NCBI GenBank assembly: GCA_964035545.1
Contig: OZ037769.1
Coordinates: 9,525,429 to 9,589,428 of the forward strand
Source: Bugula neritina
Taxonomy: Eukaryota; Bryozoa; Gymnolaemata; Cheilostomatida; Bugulidae
Direction of reading: 5' to 3'
DNA: 64,000 nucleotides
Shown: positions 1 to 13,500 of the stretch, piece after piece
How the letters are laid out: each line of letters opens with the position of its first letter
Numbering within the stretch: the first letter of the stretch is position 1
Translations under genes and position numbers: made by a program
Notes under the pieces: generated by a model
Told to the model about the DNA's origin: nothing
What the model saw: only the letters and a program-made list of their open reading frames with translations
The model's database searches: none

Positions 1-1680
1 CCTTTCTCTTTCAGCTTAATGTTTCCAATGCTGAACACACATCTGCACATCACACATTATGTTCTTTAATTCGCCAAATTTGCACATGGAGGCTTATGGC
101 TTCAACCTCTTAACAAACATAGATTGGTTCGTTTTTAGTCTGGGTCAATGACCAAAACTCATACCACTCAAAAAATCGTGTTTCTCCACAGGTTAAAACT
201 GTTGTCAAATCTTGCAAGAACATCATTTTCTTCACTGCATCCTCACCATTGCAGTGACGCAGAATCGCAATCTTCCTCCTCAAATGGCATTGTTGGCATC
301 AGGCCTCACACCCTCATTAGCAGGCTGGGCCACTGAATTACTAGCTAGGAGGTAATTTTTAAAATCTCTCCTCTATCTCATCCAATTTTCAGCCAGGTTA
401 CCACCACAACTTAATTGGGAGCATGGAATAACACTAAGGGCATCTATATCACAACAAATTTGAATTGAGACTCAATTCAAATGCAAAATGAAAATAAAAT
501 TTGAAGGCAATTTTGCGATGTTCATTGAGTCACCTGTATTTGTTCTGAGGAAATACGATCTGCCTTTGTGCATAATTGGGAAGTTGTCTTATTGACTGTC
601 CGCATATTTTTCTCACTGAAGAAGTTTACTTGTGCCTCTTTTTGTGTGGCAGCGTGAACTGAAAACAGACTTGTTGGGATTGTTGTTGCCAGCAAGCCAT
701 TTTTTAGCTTGATCCATTGTTAGATGTCATCATCAGTAATAATAAATTGTGCTGTGAATTTGGCTACAGCCAGTTGGTTTGTTTTGTAACCATCAGCCAT
801 CTCAATGTAGTAGTTCTCAGGCTTTAAAGTTTTATCGAAACTAATGAAGTAGCTTTCACTGTTGACTAGATGACTTGTCACTCTACAGTCAACCATCAGC
901 AACTGTCCGTCTTGACTTTTGTTCTGTGTGACAATGTTGCATTGATCTATTACATTAACAGTAAAGACATATGTGGCATATGCAGCTGAAGTTTCGGTTT
1001 ATTGGTCTTCTTTGTCATGCAAACTGATTTAATATGTTCATTTTTCTTACAGTAGTTGTGAAATAGTTTTAATTTTGAATAACAATCTTTTGTGGAATGA
1101 TTGTTTTTACCACAAGTCATGCATTGTTAATCACATTTGTTCGAGGACTCAGAATTTTCTCTCCCTCTAGATGCCATGGCTGTGGATTGAGAGCCATCTT
1201 AGTAAAGTCAAAGTTGGGTGTGCACTACTACAAAAGGCTGATAGGATGTTGGCAATCCTTTCATTATCATTGCAATCATCGAATTGTCACTGCTGAGTAG
1301 CTCTTAGCACGAATCAGGTAGTCGCTGATGTTGTGAGCTGTTTATAGAGAGTTAATACTCTGGCTTTTGTGTGCTTGCATAATAATGTTCCTTCCGAATT
1401 TTCAAAGTTTTCCTTCCATCATCTTTTGCATCTCTTATCACAAGTTAAAGAGATGTTTCGTTTGGAAATTGTACCAGTTCAGCATAGGCTCGCTTGTTCT
1501 TTTTGTTAAAATCATCAGCATTATTTTTTCCGTCTTCTTTGGGTAGAATGGCGGCGTGTACACTTTCATCTTGTGCGTGCAAGTATGAAGTAAATTTTGT
1601 CTCCCAAATTGGGAAATTGTTTCCGTCACTATCAAAGATAAGTCTGTGTTTGAAGCCACTGGGCCCATAACCTGTTGAAT
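1..1680 (-). pseudogene. Decayed Ty1/copia retrotransposon (gag to protease, 3' part beyond window edge)
   Basis: Read on the minus strand from about 1650 downward, broken frames give a copia-type Gag segment (1440-1640, with the tryptophan-containing motif NFPIWETKF and the following HAQDESVHAAILPKEDGK). A CCHC zinc knuckle follows (about 1075-1125, CMTCGKNNHSTKDC) with a second, incomplete knuckle just after it. Next comes a retropepsin-like stretch at 720-902 (VDCRVTSH, where active copies would carry D-S/C-G-A-S/T, then a MADG motif). Order, spacing and motifs match Ty1/copia Gag-Pol. Stops and frameshifts occur throughout, so it is dead. The sequence below 720 should be integrase but is too decayed for me to show motifs. 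No LTR is visible; the element presumably continues left of the window. Confidence 0.72.
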
Positions 1681-1714
1681 GTGTGGCTATTGTATAGAGT
1701 AATAATCATGAAAT

Positions 1715-2136
1715 GAGTCAGTTTACTTCATTTAGTACACACCAGCAACTTATGACCTAACATTAAAGTTTGCTCAAAATCAATTTAAATTTACTGTACA
1801 TGCTATTTTTATGTACTGGTTTTAACTACGCATAACAGAAAAGGCTGGAAGGGGATTCCCCAACAATAAAGCACAGGCCATTGTCATATGCACTTAATAT
1901 TCTATATGTGCGGACCGTTACGAAAAAACCGTAACGATCCGTAACCAAAACCAGCTGAATAATTAAGGAAAAACATAGGAAATGAAGCAAAATTAAAAAG
2001 AACTTTGACTATTTAGGTGTATTTATTGGTGTTTTACTAGTTTTGGCCAAAAGACCATGTTCATTATCCGCTGTATTGTGAAAAATAGCCAAAAATTGAA
2101 GATGTCTAGTGTGTACTAAATTAAGTAAAATGACCC
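1715..2136. mobile_element. MITE with ~28-bp inverted ends and candidate 4-bp target duplication
   Basis: The left end (1715 on, GAGTCAGTTTACTTCATT) and the reverse complement of the right end (2136 back, GGGTCATTTTACTTAATT) match over about 30 bases, including the shared TTTAGTACACAC. The flanks carry AAAT on both sides (1711-1714 and 2137-2140). No coding capacity. A related sequence lies at about 7225-9165, so it belongs to a dispersed family. The superfamily is not assigned; a 4-bp duplication would suit several cut-and-paste families. Confidence 0.55.
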
Positions 2137-2579
2137 AAATACGTTTTTGATATTTATAATGATTGATGTTTCAACTTATCCAGTAACTGATTGACTTATT
2201 TAATTATTTTTTTAAGAAAATGTTTATTTGAATGAAAAAACACCACGATGGCTTGTATTACAGAAAACGGAAGTGAAGGGGTAAACGAGAATACCTCAAT
2301 TCTTGTACAGAAATTAGTTAATATATTTTCACATAATTGTCATGTGATTAGTGATGAGATCGCATGATCGTTTCTCAACGGAAGGTATGGCAATGACTTG
2401 TGTGGATGTGCGCAATGCTCCTGTGAGACTGATGAATTTTTTTCTGATGCCAGCACAGTGTCCATATAGTCACAAAAAGCCTATGTGACTCATAATCATA
2501 ATTATATGCACTACCCGGTGTTTAATGTCAATTGTTTTAACATGATTTTTTTTCCATTTCTACAAATACTTTATATGTT

Positions 2580-3530
2580 TTTAGAAAAAAGTGCTACTGT
2601 TCACAATTTAAAGAGTGATGTAGTAGAGGCGGATTCAATTAATGATGGCATTTACTCTCAGATTAATAATGAAGAAAAGTCAAACATCAAAAGCTAAAAC
2701 TCCCTCTAAGGCATTTGCACATCTATATATTTTGAGTTGGTTTACTTCAATAACCATAATAGTCAATTTGTTTCATTTTTTCTCAAAAAAGTTATAGTTA
2801 GTTATACAACAATATATTTATAGAAGGCCCGGGTTGCTACTATTGAGGCTGATGCTCACTTTTCGGACACTGAAGCACTTGAGAAAAAAGCAGATAGAAA
2901 GCCTAGAGGTAGAGGAAAAGCTCCCTTAAAAGAAAGAAGTGAGTCTTTAGTTTATCTTTAAATTTTGTTTCAATAACGCCCGTTGAACCATTTTGCAATT
3001 TGTAAAACTAGTTGTTTGTGTTGATTTTGACTCAAGTAAATTACTTAGGGCTTGCAAGACCTTTGGAATTAGTGACAGTATAAAATTTATATCAACTTAT
3101 GAAGTTATCTTTCTTTTGTCTGCACTATAGAACACTGACTGCTCATCTACCTACTCCATATTTCTTTTCATGGTAAATCTAAGTATATATGAAAAGTTTC
3201 TTCAAGTACCTTAGCTTAGTTCTACAATTTTTTTATTTTTAGGCTCAGAAAGCTCTTAAAGCTCCAAAAAGAACTTCAATGCTTAATGCTTATAGATTAT
3301 AGAGGATGATGATAAAATGGTGACGAATGAAGCATTCAATGTTGAAGAGAAAATTTCTGCATAGCGAATAAAAGACAAGGTTGAACTACACAAAGAAATG
3401 GATTATTAAGGATAAATACTAAGTGATTGGACTAAAAGACTTAATGCAAGTGACTGAAAGAAAAGCAGTGCAGAAATGGTGGATGAGGGTGATGGGGAAG
3501 ATCCCAATCTAAGTGATACAGGTAAAATAA
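2580..3530 (+). pseudogene. Decayed or exotic coding sequence of unknown family
   Basis: Several short lysine- and glutamate-rich stretches sit beside splice-like borders: 2583-2695 (KSATVHNLKSDVVEAD), 2827-2940 after a tatttatag acceptor (EADAHFSDTEALEKKADRK), 3242-3298 after a tttttag acceptor (AQKALKAPKRTSM), and 3300-3525, which is interrupted by stops (DDDKMVTNEAFNVEE, then KSSAEMVDEGDGEDPNL ending near a gtaaaa donor). I do not recognise the protein. The stops suggest a pseudogene, or exons I have phased wrongly. It lies just upstream of the lectin gene and has no obvious link to it. Confidence 0.25.
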
Positions 3531-3723
3531 TTTTATTCACCTTTTATGAGCTTCTATTTTTGTATTTTTTATAAGTTTTCATCTCACAGGGCTATATATT
3601 TTAGATACAAGTCCAACTACGGTCAAACTAAGAAGATAACTCTCATTGCTAAATGCAAAAGAGTACTCTCAATTTATGGATGAAAAAAGAAAAGGGAAAG
3701 GTAAAAATTGATTCATTTGCATG

Positions 3724-3733
3724 TATGCATGTG

Positions 3734-3781
<48 letters not shown>

Positions 3782-3783
3782 TG
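3724..3783. repeat. (TG)n-(TGCG)n microsatellite
   Basis: A run of GT dinucleotides passes into at least seven GTGC/GCGT tetranucleotide units. Alternating purine-pyrimidine sequence of this kind can adopt Z-DNA. It lies in a non-coding stretch; 3531-4407 otherwise shows nothing I can call. Confidence 0.9.
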
Positions 3784-4407
3784 TTTGTTCAATTTTTTTA
3801 TTATGGTTAGCTATGGCCTTCCCTCTATCTGCTAATATTTATCCTGTGATAGCAAATGTAAAGTTATTATTTTAAATAGGCATTTGTTTTATCATGAATT
3901 TGAATGGCATTGGCGTACAGAAAAGTTATGTTTGTTTAGGTTTATATTATCTTAAATTTATCTACGTGATGGCTTATCTCAGGTTCACTGAGCAATCTTT
4001 CATACTGTCCCACTATAGCCAAGTTTTATTCAAGAGTCATGGGTTGTTTTAGTGAAAGGTGTCTTGTTCATTTGCTCATTTTGGTTTCTTTATACAAAGG
4101 TAACAATTTTAGCCGTCACTGATTAGCTTGATATTTGAGAGTTATGGAATTTTACAAGTATGCCGTATAGCCTGTTTTATAGTGACCCATTAATACTCGC
4201 TTCTGATTGTTGAGATGATTTTTACAACATTTACTGAATAGAAATTTCTTCAACTATTTTGTAGCTAAAGTTCCGTTTAGTAGTGTGGTTTAAATTTTTA
4301 GTGCAACCAAATGTTAGTTGGAAGATTGCTCTCAGTAAGTAATTATCAAATCAGTATAAATATTCCCAGGGAGAGTTTGTTTTTCAAACTATGATTTATA
4401 TTTATAG

Positions 4408-4596
4408 CTTCAGCACAGCTAGAATGCTTTAGGCCGGAAGTGCCAGCTTATGCCACAATAAGTCCTGACACTGGCATATACTTACCAGGTAGTGCTGTGA
4501 GTTATAAATGTGCTATTGGACACACTTTGGCTGATGGAAATATTACTCGTTATTGTCTGAACAACAGCTGGACAGGAATCCCCCCACTATGCATAT
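4408..4596 (+). CDS. Exon: sushi/CCP domain
   Basis: After a tatttatag acceptor the exon reads AQLECFRPEVPAYATISPD and continues through a GSAVSYKC motif to NSWTGIPPLC, then a gtaaga donor. The four cysteines, the conserved W-x-G-x-x-P-x-C end and the length of about 60 residues are the hallmarks of a complement control protein (sushi) module, a small extracellular binding fold. It is closely related to the CCP at the end of the mucin exon (about 10770-10949), so the two modules are probably internal duplicates. It leaves in phase 1 (T|), which fits the next exon. Confidence 0.8.
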
Positions 4597-7500
4597 GTAA
4601 GAATTACTTCAAATTTAACAAGCTTGTAATATTCTTTTACTTTATTTTAAACTTATGCCAGCCTGTTCTATTCTAATCAAAACAACATCAAATGAATTAT
4701 TTCGTTTGAGCTCATGCATGACAAAAATGGACAACTTGTTTTTAATTGTACGATAAGCTACGGAACTATAGATGACAATGTACGTATCAATAATGATAAC
4801 AATGACTTAGGCAACTTTTTCCATTTTCCTTTCACAACTTTAGATTCAGGTAATGTTGTGATATCTTCTACCATATGCAGTAATGTTGTAGTGTCTGACT
4901 ATACCTGCAGTGGTATTCTCATATTTAGTAAGACAAAGCAATGTGTGGTTGTTAAACCCACTTTGGTACCATACAATCGTGCTTCATCATCATGTGGACT
5001 ACATTCGAAACTAGTCTCACTATCATCAGCTACAGGTATTAAGAATAATAGTAATTCTGTGACTACTGTTTCACTACTCACCAACTTTGAATAGTAATTG
5101 TTGAGATGCAATGATTTTGCTATGTATTTTACACTCTCTTATTACCACACTGTGAATTGTAAGCGATTAACTTATATTTTTACCTAGAGTTAAAACGTGT
5201 GTGATTTACTGTTACAATAAGCTTGCAATTAAATATGCAGTTAATTGGCATTCTTCTTTTGCTCAAAAGTGTTCATGGTATTTTTGTTTCAATAAAATAA
5301 TATTATAATTATAGAAGATGTTACCATCAATGATGTGAAAACACTTATGATTAAATCTTTCATTGATGAGGTGTGGATTGCCGATTCTCCTAATGTTGGT
5401 TGGTGACTATATATACGTTTAAGGATTAATTACTGAGTTAATATAGGGCCACATTAAATGTATTTTCCTATGCAAATTTACTTGTTAGCGTGACCTACCG
5501 TTATCGAAATTGGAAATTTACTAGCTTGTAGTATTTTTGTTAAACTTTACTGTTAGCCCTAGCTGCCCACCTTGTTTCCATGGCTGCATGTGCATAATGA
5601 ATTGAACTTATTACTTATGTGTGTAGTACTGACCCAAACTCAATTCAACTGCAAACACAGTCACAATAACAAAGAACAAGGTGTTAAATCATCAAACGAT
5701 ATAAAAAAAATTAATTCTCCATTTTATAAAATATGTAATTGTGTTTTATAATCAATGCCAAAATCAATTTGTTTTGCCAGTTCATGTTTACCTTTAGAAT
5801 ATTATTAATATTATTGCACCGTTATCTTTCTGTATCTGAAAGGGCAGTAGCTTCTGCAGAAGTTACAGAAGTGCTAATTGTTAATTTTTAAATCTCACCT
5901 GCTATCAGTAAAACACAATTGAATGAAACATAGCACTAAATTAAGGGAGATGGGTTTCCTAAGTAACTGTCATCCAATTGGGTCTTGATGGAAACTATTT
6001 GCTCCTATTGTTCAGCATTTTTTTCACATTCGTATTCAGTATTGTTCGGCCTATGCAAAATATATTTAATGTGACCTTACGCCTAATATATTACATTTGC
6101 ATTATAACACTACTGTTAATACTGTTTTATGTCTAGGTTATGTTACAATATATTGTTTTAGCTATTTTGAGAAAGAGTAAACGTGTTCGAGTTAGTTGAA
6201 TACCAGGAGAGGCTAAAGCCCTGTTTTATTTCTCTAATATATATAATGCAATTTAATACTAAGATTATCATAAAATAAGTGAAACTGTTGGTTACTATTA
6301 TTATACACAAAAAATAGTAAAATAATAAAACAACTATTATTAAATTTTTATGCAAATACCAAGCAAATGCATTTAGGTTTTGTTAAATTGATTAAAAACA
6401 AAATTATTTAGAGCATGGTTTTTTATTAAATACTAAGTTTGTTATAAAATGTACTGTAATAATGAAAATATTTACTATAGCAGTGGTTTACTCCTTTGAG
6501 CAAGATACAATCCTGTAGTATCTACTTTGCTTGCTATTTTGCTAACACTGTTTAGAAACCTCACGCTCTTGTTACAGGAACTACTTTAACTAATATCAGA
6601 TGTAAATCATTTACACAGAAAGGTGCTATCCAAAGAAGTTGTAGCCGTCGATTGCCAACATTGTGTATATCAGGTATGGTTTTCTCGGTATAGTATGATG
6701 TATACAGTCTGTTAAGCGGCTGAAGGTGCTTCAACTCAGATAAAGATAGGATGAATGCAGTTTATTTTGAAACAACCACCTAGTTTTAAATAAAAGATCA
6801 TATCTTTGTGTTTGCATCCGGAGTGTTTAAACAATGTTTTCATTCCAACATACTAGAGCAAATTATTTGAATTCATTAAAATCTTTTTGGTATTATTGGC
6901 ATGGCCAGGGCATGTAAAGAATATGAAAACTAGAGTTGTCTTCCAGTTTTTCACTCTACTACTTCTATAGTTTATTCTGAAAATACGGATCTTTTTTAAA
7001 AAAAATATAGTACGGCACTATAGCACTTTTCCTAACCATGAAATTTGATTTTCTGATGGTGGGGGTGACATAATTATAATTGAAATAATAAAGAATAATC
7101 ATATTGAAACCAAATATTTTTTAATTTGCCAACAGGTTAAACCCTAATGAACTGAAATAGTCTATTTCAATGTTGAAAGCAGGCGAATTGGCTGTCGTTG
7201 TCACTGTCAGTTAACTGACATTAAGCATGATGCCGGCGCACCAAAATTGCTAAAAGAAGTTAGGATAAAACATAGAAAATCAAGCAAAAGTAGAAAAAAA
7301 CCTTGCTTATTCAGTTGTATTCCTTAATATTTTATCTGTTAAATGCAAGAAACTATATGCATTCATTGGCTGCTAAACTGAAAAATAGCTGCAGACTAGA
7401 GATATATAGTGTATACTAAATATTAGAGGTATATAGTGTATACTAAATACTAGAGATATATGTACCTTTACCTGTACCTGCACCTATCCCTTGGTCGGAC

Positions 7501-10500
7501 TGACCGTTGGGGTACCACTGTTGATCTTTGCAACCAGCCCTCTCCATCCCTTTCTGTTCTCTGTTCTCTTCAAGTTGTCGCTCAGTGTCTTTCCGGTCCA
7601 TTCTGTGATGTTGTCCTCCCATCTCTTTCTCTGCCTGCAGTTATGTACGGTTCCTTGTAGGATTGTCTTGACAAGTCCTGTGGATCTTTTGACATGCCCA
7701 TTATACCACTTCAGCTTCCGTCTCTTCACAGTAGTCAAAAGATCTTTGTGATGTCCCACTGTGTTTGTGACTCTGTTCCGTACCTCAACATTTGTGATGT
7801 GGTCTTTGTAGGAGATGCCTAGGAGCCTGCGGTAGCATCTCATTTTAGTTGCCTGTATTCTTCTCTCCAAATCTGTTGTCAGTGTCCATGACTCACAGGC
7901 GTACAGGAATATGGAGATGACCAGTGATCGCATCAGTCTGATCTTTGATCTGAACGTGATCTTTCTGTCATTCCAAACAGGCCTCAGTTTTGTCAGGGCG
8001 GCTGTTGTTTGCGCAATCCTGGAGAGAATTTCAGGCTTTGATCCTTCATCTGATACGACTGACCCAAGGTACTTGACAGTTCCAAGTTTCTCGCCATTGA
8101 CTTTGACGTCTGTGTTGATGCCGTCGGTATTGTTGGTCATCAGCTTGGTTTTCTCGGCACTGATCTCCATGCCGTACACTGCTGAGGTTGTATCCAATCG
8201 TTCTACAAGTTTGACGAGCTCTTGTTCTTCCCCTGCTAGTCCGTCAATGTCGTCTGCAAAACGCAAGTTGGTAATTGTTCTGCCTCCAATGCTGACTGTT
8301 CCATTGTGCTCTTCTAGTGCGTCAGTCATGGTTCTTTCCAAGAAGATGTTGAAGAGAATTGGAGAAAGCAAACAGCCTTGTCTGACCCCGACCGTCGTCC
8401 CGAACCAGTCCCCTATGCTTCTGTTCAGGTAAACTGCGCTGGAAGCCTTGTCATATAGTTGTTTTAATGTGTTGATCAGATTGGCGTTGATGTTATACAT
8501 CCTCATGGTTGCCCACAAAGCTGCATGCTAGACTCTGTCGAAGGCCTTCTTAAAGTCCACAAAGACATGGTAGGAGTTCTGTTGGTGTTGGAGGTACCTC
8601 TCGCACAGTATTCTGAGCTTGAAGATCTGTTTTGTTGTACTTCGCCCTGCTCTGAAACCTGCTCGTTCTTTCGTAATGATCTTCTCTGCTTGTGGTTTCA
8701 GTCTGTTCAGCAGGATCTTCAACATGACTTTACTGGGGTGGCTTATTAGGCTAATAGTGCGGTAATTCTGGCACACCTGTAGGTTGCCTTTCTTGGGGAG
8801 TGTGATCACCAGTGATTGTGTCCATAGTGTTGGCCATTTTCCTGTCTGCCAGATCTTGTTGCAGATGATTGTCAGGGCGTTGATCATGGTCTCTCCCCTT
8901 GCCTGCACTAGTTCTCCTGGTATATCATCCACTCCTGCTGACTTCCCTTTTTTCAGTGCTTTGATTGCTGCTTCAACTTTTTCTCCAAGGATGGGATGGT
9001 CATCGGTGTTGGTTGCTGGAGGGACGTTTAGTAGTTCTGGGTTTCCTGTGGCTTTAGCTTTGTACAGTTCTGAGCAGCACTCTGTCCATCGTTTTAAAAG
9101 AGATATATAGTGTGTACTAAATACTGGAGTTATTTAGTGTGCACTAAATTAAGTTACATTACATTTTTAATGATGATAAATAGGCAAATGGCTGCAGCCT
9201 TTACAAACAGCATATGTAGCTTGTTTTTAACAGCACTTAATTTCATTTTTCCTATGCATTTCCACTCAATTTTGTTTTAGATTTAAACATTTCTAATAAA
9301 CAGAGCATTTGTGGTTCTCCACCCCAAGCACCTCACACTCAGCGTGTTGACATCTACACAAAGATATTACCAGGAAATGTCATACAGCAGCAGTGTGCTG
9401 ATAATTCTATTCTTATTAGATCAAGGGTGTGCACATGTATGTCGTCAGGGAGATGGGACTCATCTTGTGGAACTAGTACTCTTTGTCAAAGTTAGTAATT
9501 CAAACTTTGTTTTCCTATATTTATATCATACTTCAATTTTTACATAGTTATACAACATACTATAAAGTGCTCTTTTGTTTAACATTGTTTTTACAGAGAT
9601 TACTACAACTCCAACAACAACTCCAACTACAACTCCAACAACAACTCCAACAACAACTCCAACTACAACTCCAACAACAACTCCAACAACAACTCCAATT
9701 ACAACTCCAACTACAACTCCAACTACAACTCTAACAACAACTCCAACAACAACTCCAACAACAACTTTAACAACAGCTCCAACAACAGTTACTACAGCAG
9801 CAGCTTCTACAATAATAAGAAATTATACCCATACAACTTCTACTCACACAGCAATGATTAATAACCAAACTACTAATGTTTCCATGGTTGCTTCCACCTC
9901 AGTTTCCAATGCTAGTGCTATGTCTTCCAGTACTTCAATTGCAGCCAGTAATTTTTATACAAATACAACTAGTTACAGTATAAAAACTACCCCAAGCAAC
10001 AGGATACTTGCCACCAACATTAAAGCAATTGATTTCAACAGTACGGCGAATGGCTTTAACAGCTTAACCTTAGATGCTAACCTTACAACAGTTAGTACAA
10101 ACAATGATAGTACAACAATTGTTGCTAACAGTGTCACAACTTATACTAATGGTGCAACAATTGGTGCTAGCAGTTGGGATTTCAACAGCACAGGGACCAG
10201 TGAAAGTAGTGTGATAGATAACACCACCAGTACAATTATTGACACTACTACTGCATCAATTTATTCTCTCAACATATCTGCTGATATTAACAGTTCAATG
10301 ACTAGCACCAGCAGATCAACATTTGTTACAAACAATGCAACAGGGAATACCAACAGCTCAACAATCAGTACAGAAAGTGGGATAACCAGTATTTCATTAT
10401 ATCTCACCAGGACACTGGTTAATGGCCAAACAACAGCGGACACCAGCAGTGCAACAGTTGATACCAACATTAGCATCTATACAGACATCATAAAGGGTGT

Positions 10501-13500
10501 TACTAGCCTACCACCAATTATCAATGAAAAAACAGATAACACTAGCGGTACAGCCACAGGCATTGGTTCTATTAATTCAACTATCCGTACAAATGCTATG
10601 TATAACATCAGTGTAACTGATGCCAACATTGCAAGAATTGATAACCGTTTGTCAATTGATATCAACAACACAAAAACAATTATGGATTCCACTAGTACAA
10701 GCAGTATAATAAGTGATAGCCCTAATACAGCAAGTAAGACCAACAGTACAGCAGCTTCGTTTAATGTTGGAAGTTGTTACAAACCAAAAGTTCCAGAATT
10801 TGCTAAGATAACACCTGATCGTGAAATTTACTCTTTGAATTCCACAATTATATACAGTTGCATAGATGGGTACGTGTTGGGTAAAGGGAATATCAGCCGT
10901 AATTGTGTGAATCAAGGAGCATGGACTGGAGTGTCGCCTCTTTGCTTACGTGAGTTATGGTACAGATTATTTGTATATTTTGAATAGTTATGTTTTAGGT
11001 TATTCAATAGTCACAATATTTTTCATGCAAAGTAATAAAATAAAATGACAATTGGCTTCTAGTAGTTATCAAATAAACTCACAGCAGAACAGGGTTAAAC
11101 AATGCTGGCCAAATTTATGACATATTAAGCATGAAATGTTTACTTGGCCAATAATAATGTCTTCTATAATTTTATCATGCATTAATATAATATATTATAT
11201 TTATTTTTATGTTTAGTTTCTAAATTGAATCGTTTGACAATTGTAGTTTTCATTCAAAAGGTAAAGTAAATTTCACTTGAATTTGGTATAACTTCAGCTC
11301 GAAGATTATTTTTAAGATTAAGTTTTAAGATAATAACACAAACTTTATTTTGCAAGTTTTAGTGTAGTGAAATTATATGCTTACTATCAAAAGTTTTTCT
11401 ATACTTATGAATGATATTCAATCACAAAATCAACTAAATTGATTTAACTAGAAACACAATGATTTTAAATAGCTGAAAGCTAGTCATTGGTTCTGTTTGA
11501 AAATTTTAACCAGAACTTTAACCAAATTAACTGTAAGAAGCGTAGCTAATATATTTGGTCACGCCTCTGACAGTTGATTTTTGTTAAATTCCTGGTTATT
11601 CAGTATGCAGTAGCATTCATCAACTGACTTATCGTTTATTCTTGTGCAAGCAGCATTTTCACGTGGAATACGTTTTCTAATGGTTTACTTAGTATTTGTA
11701 ATACACTGTGTGTAAGCTTAACATAATATTAGAGTTATTGCTAATTTCAATTGATGGAATACTGATAATAGCTGACAGGCTTCTCATTGTTTTATTATTA
11801 TTAATTTCCATCAATTACAGCCTCGTGTTGATGTATAGTCTTTATTTGTGCAGACGTCTTAAACCTGCATACATGTAGTTACAAGCTACCTGAAATTTAT
11901 CTTGAGTGAATATGATGAAAAAAATGTAAATCTCATAATTCAGTTTAATATTGGTCCTAATATCTAGACAGTGATAAAACAGAATCAGCATGTTAACCAA
12001 AGTTTAGTTTATCAATTAGGCTGCAATACCTATGCTGGAATATTATATTCAGTTTAATTTTGCTCAGTTCTAATATAAAGCTAAAATAAATTATAGGGCT
12101 ATTATTTTATTTATTTTTAAAGCATATTAACATAGTACATACATACATCCGTGCAACTATATTCAGTATGCATACGTGCCGGCACACATTAACAGACAGA
12201 TGCAACAGCACATAGATTTTTTTTGTACAATATGTACAAATAAGCATAGTAACAATACTGCAATGGTAAGTGTGCTCACATTTGTAAATTACTTATAACG
12301 ATGAATGATTTACACTTAATATTTTTAGCTGCTTCAACTTCACAGCTATGTTCAGGAGTTCTGATGGATAATGGGCAATGTCTGACACTAAACAAACATG
12401 TCAGTATATGGAAGGATGCGAAATATAGATGCGAAAATAACTCCAGGCTAGCATTTCTTGAAGGTATAATTTAAAATCGTCATTGAACCTTACGGTCTGA
12501 TATATCTGGTTGATCACCACCACCTTAAGCTAAATATTATGTATAGTATGTATAGTATGTATAGTATGTATGTATGTATACTGTATAGTATGCATTGTAT
12601 GTGTTGTATGTATAGTATGTATACTATGTATTGTATGTATAGTATGTATTGTATGTTAAGTATATATTGTATGTATAGTATGTATTGTATGTATAGTATG
12701 TATAGTATGTATAGTCATAGTAGATGACCAAAGTGAACCATTTGAATAAACTAGATGTTATAATATAAATGTGATTGTAACTGTTCTTTTGCTGACCAGC
12801 TTTGGAATGAACTAGACGAGTTTTGGTTTACATTGCTACGATGTAAAATTTGTATATTTCTATATAAAGTAATTGGCAAATTGTGTTTTGATTGTGAACA
12901 AAAATAATCAGAAATGAAGCCAATCAATTTTTGGAAAAATAATAATTAAATAGCAGTCGAAAACTTGATCTAATACTTTTGAAGGATAAAAACTATATTT
13001 TATGGTCCTTTGGCTTCAGCTCTTAGTCTACATTAACTCAAATCAAGTTTCATTTATGCACCCTTAGAATCTGCAGTGACTTTTAGATTTATAAGTGCAA
13101 GAGCTACATTTAGCACTTGGTGGTTTAAATTTGAACTGTATTTGTGTTATTTAAATACATGTAGGCTACTTGTTATTTGATGTTGAATAATCAGTAGACC
13201 TATATAATGATAGTATTTCAAATTACTTTGTATTATTCGATAATTCTATTTCTTATTTAGAAAATTTCTGCTACTATATGAATTAATATTACTAGAGCTA
13301 ATCTTATATGTTAGCAAATAATTTAAAATAAATTAACAGTAATATAACTGCTTGGTCAAGTATCTACGTACAACAAAAATTTTGTTCCAAAAGAAACATA
13401 CTTTCAGATACGCTTGAAGCTTCAATCTTAGATTAGCCTATTTGGTAATCTGAACCAATGATGATAGAATTAAAATATGTTTTTAAATATCTCTAAATTA

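Noticed and set aside
7911-8432. 173-aa plus-strand ORF
   Set aside because: Antisense shadow of the RTE-like reverse transcriptase; no motif and no codon signal.
9483-9734. Gln/Leu repeat ORF
   Set aside because: Out-of-frame reading of the 12-bp repeat that encodes the threonine-rich mucin stalk in the adjacent frame.
12539-12727. Met-Tyr-Ser repeat ORF
   Set aside because: Arises from the GTATAGTAT tandem array within an intron.
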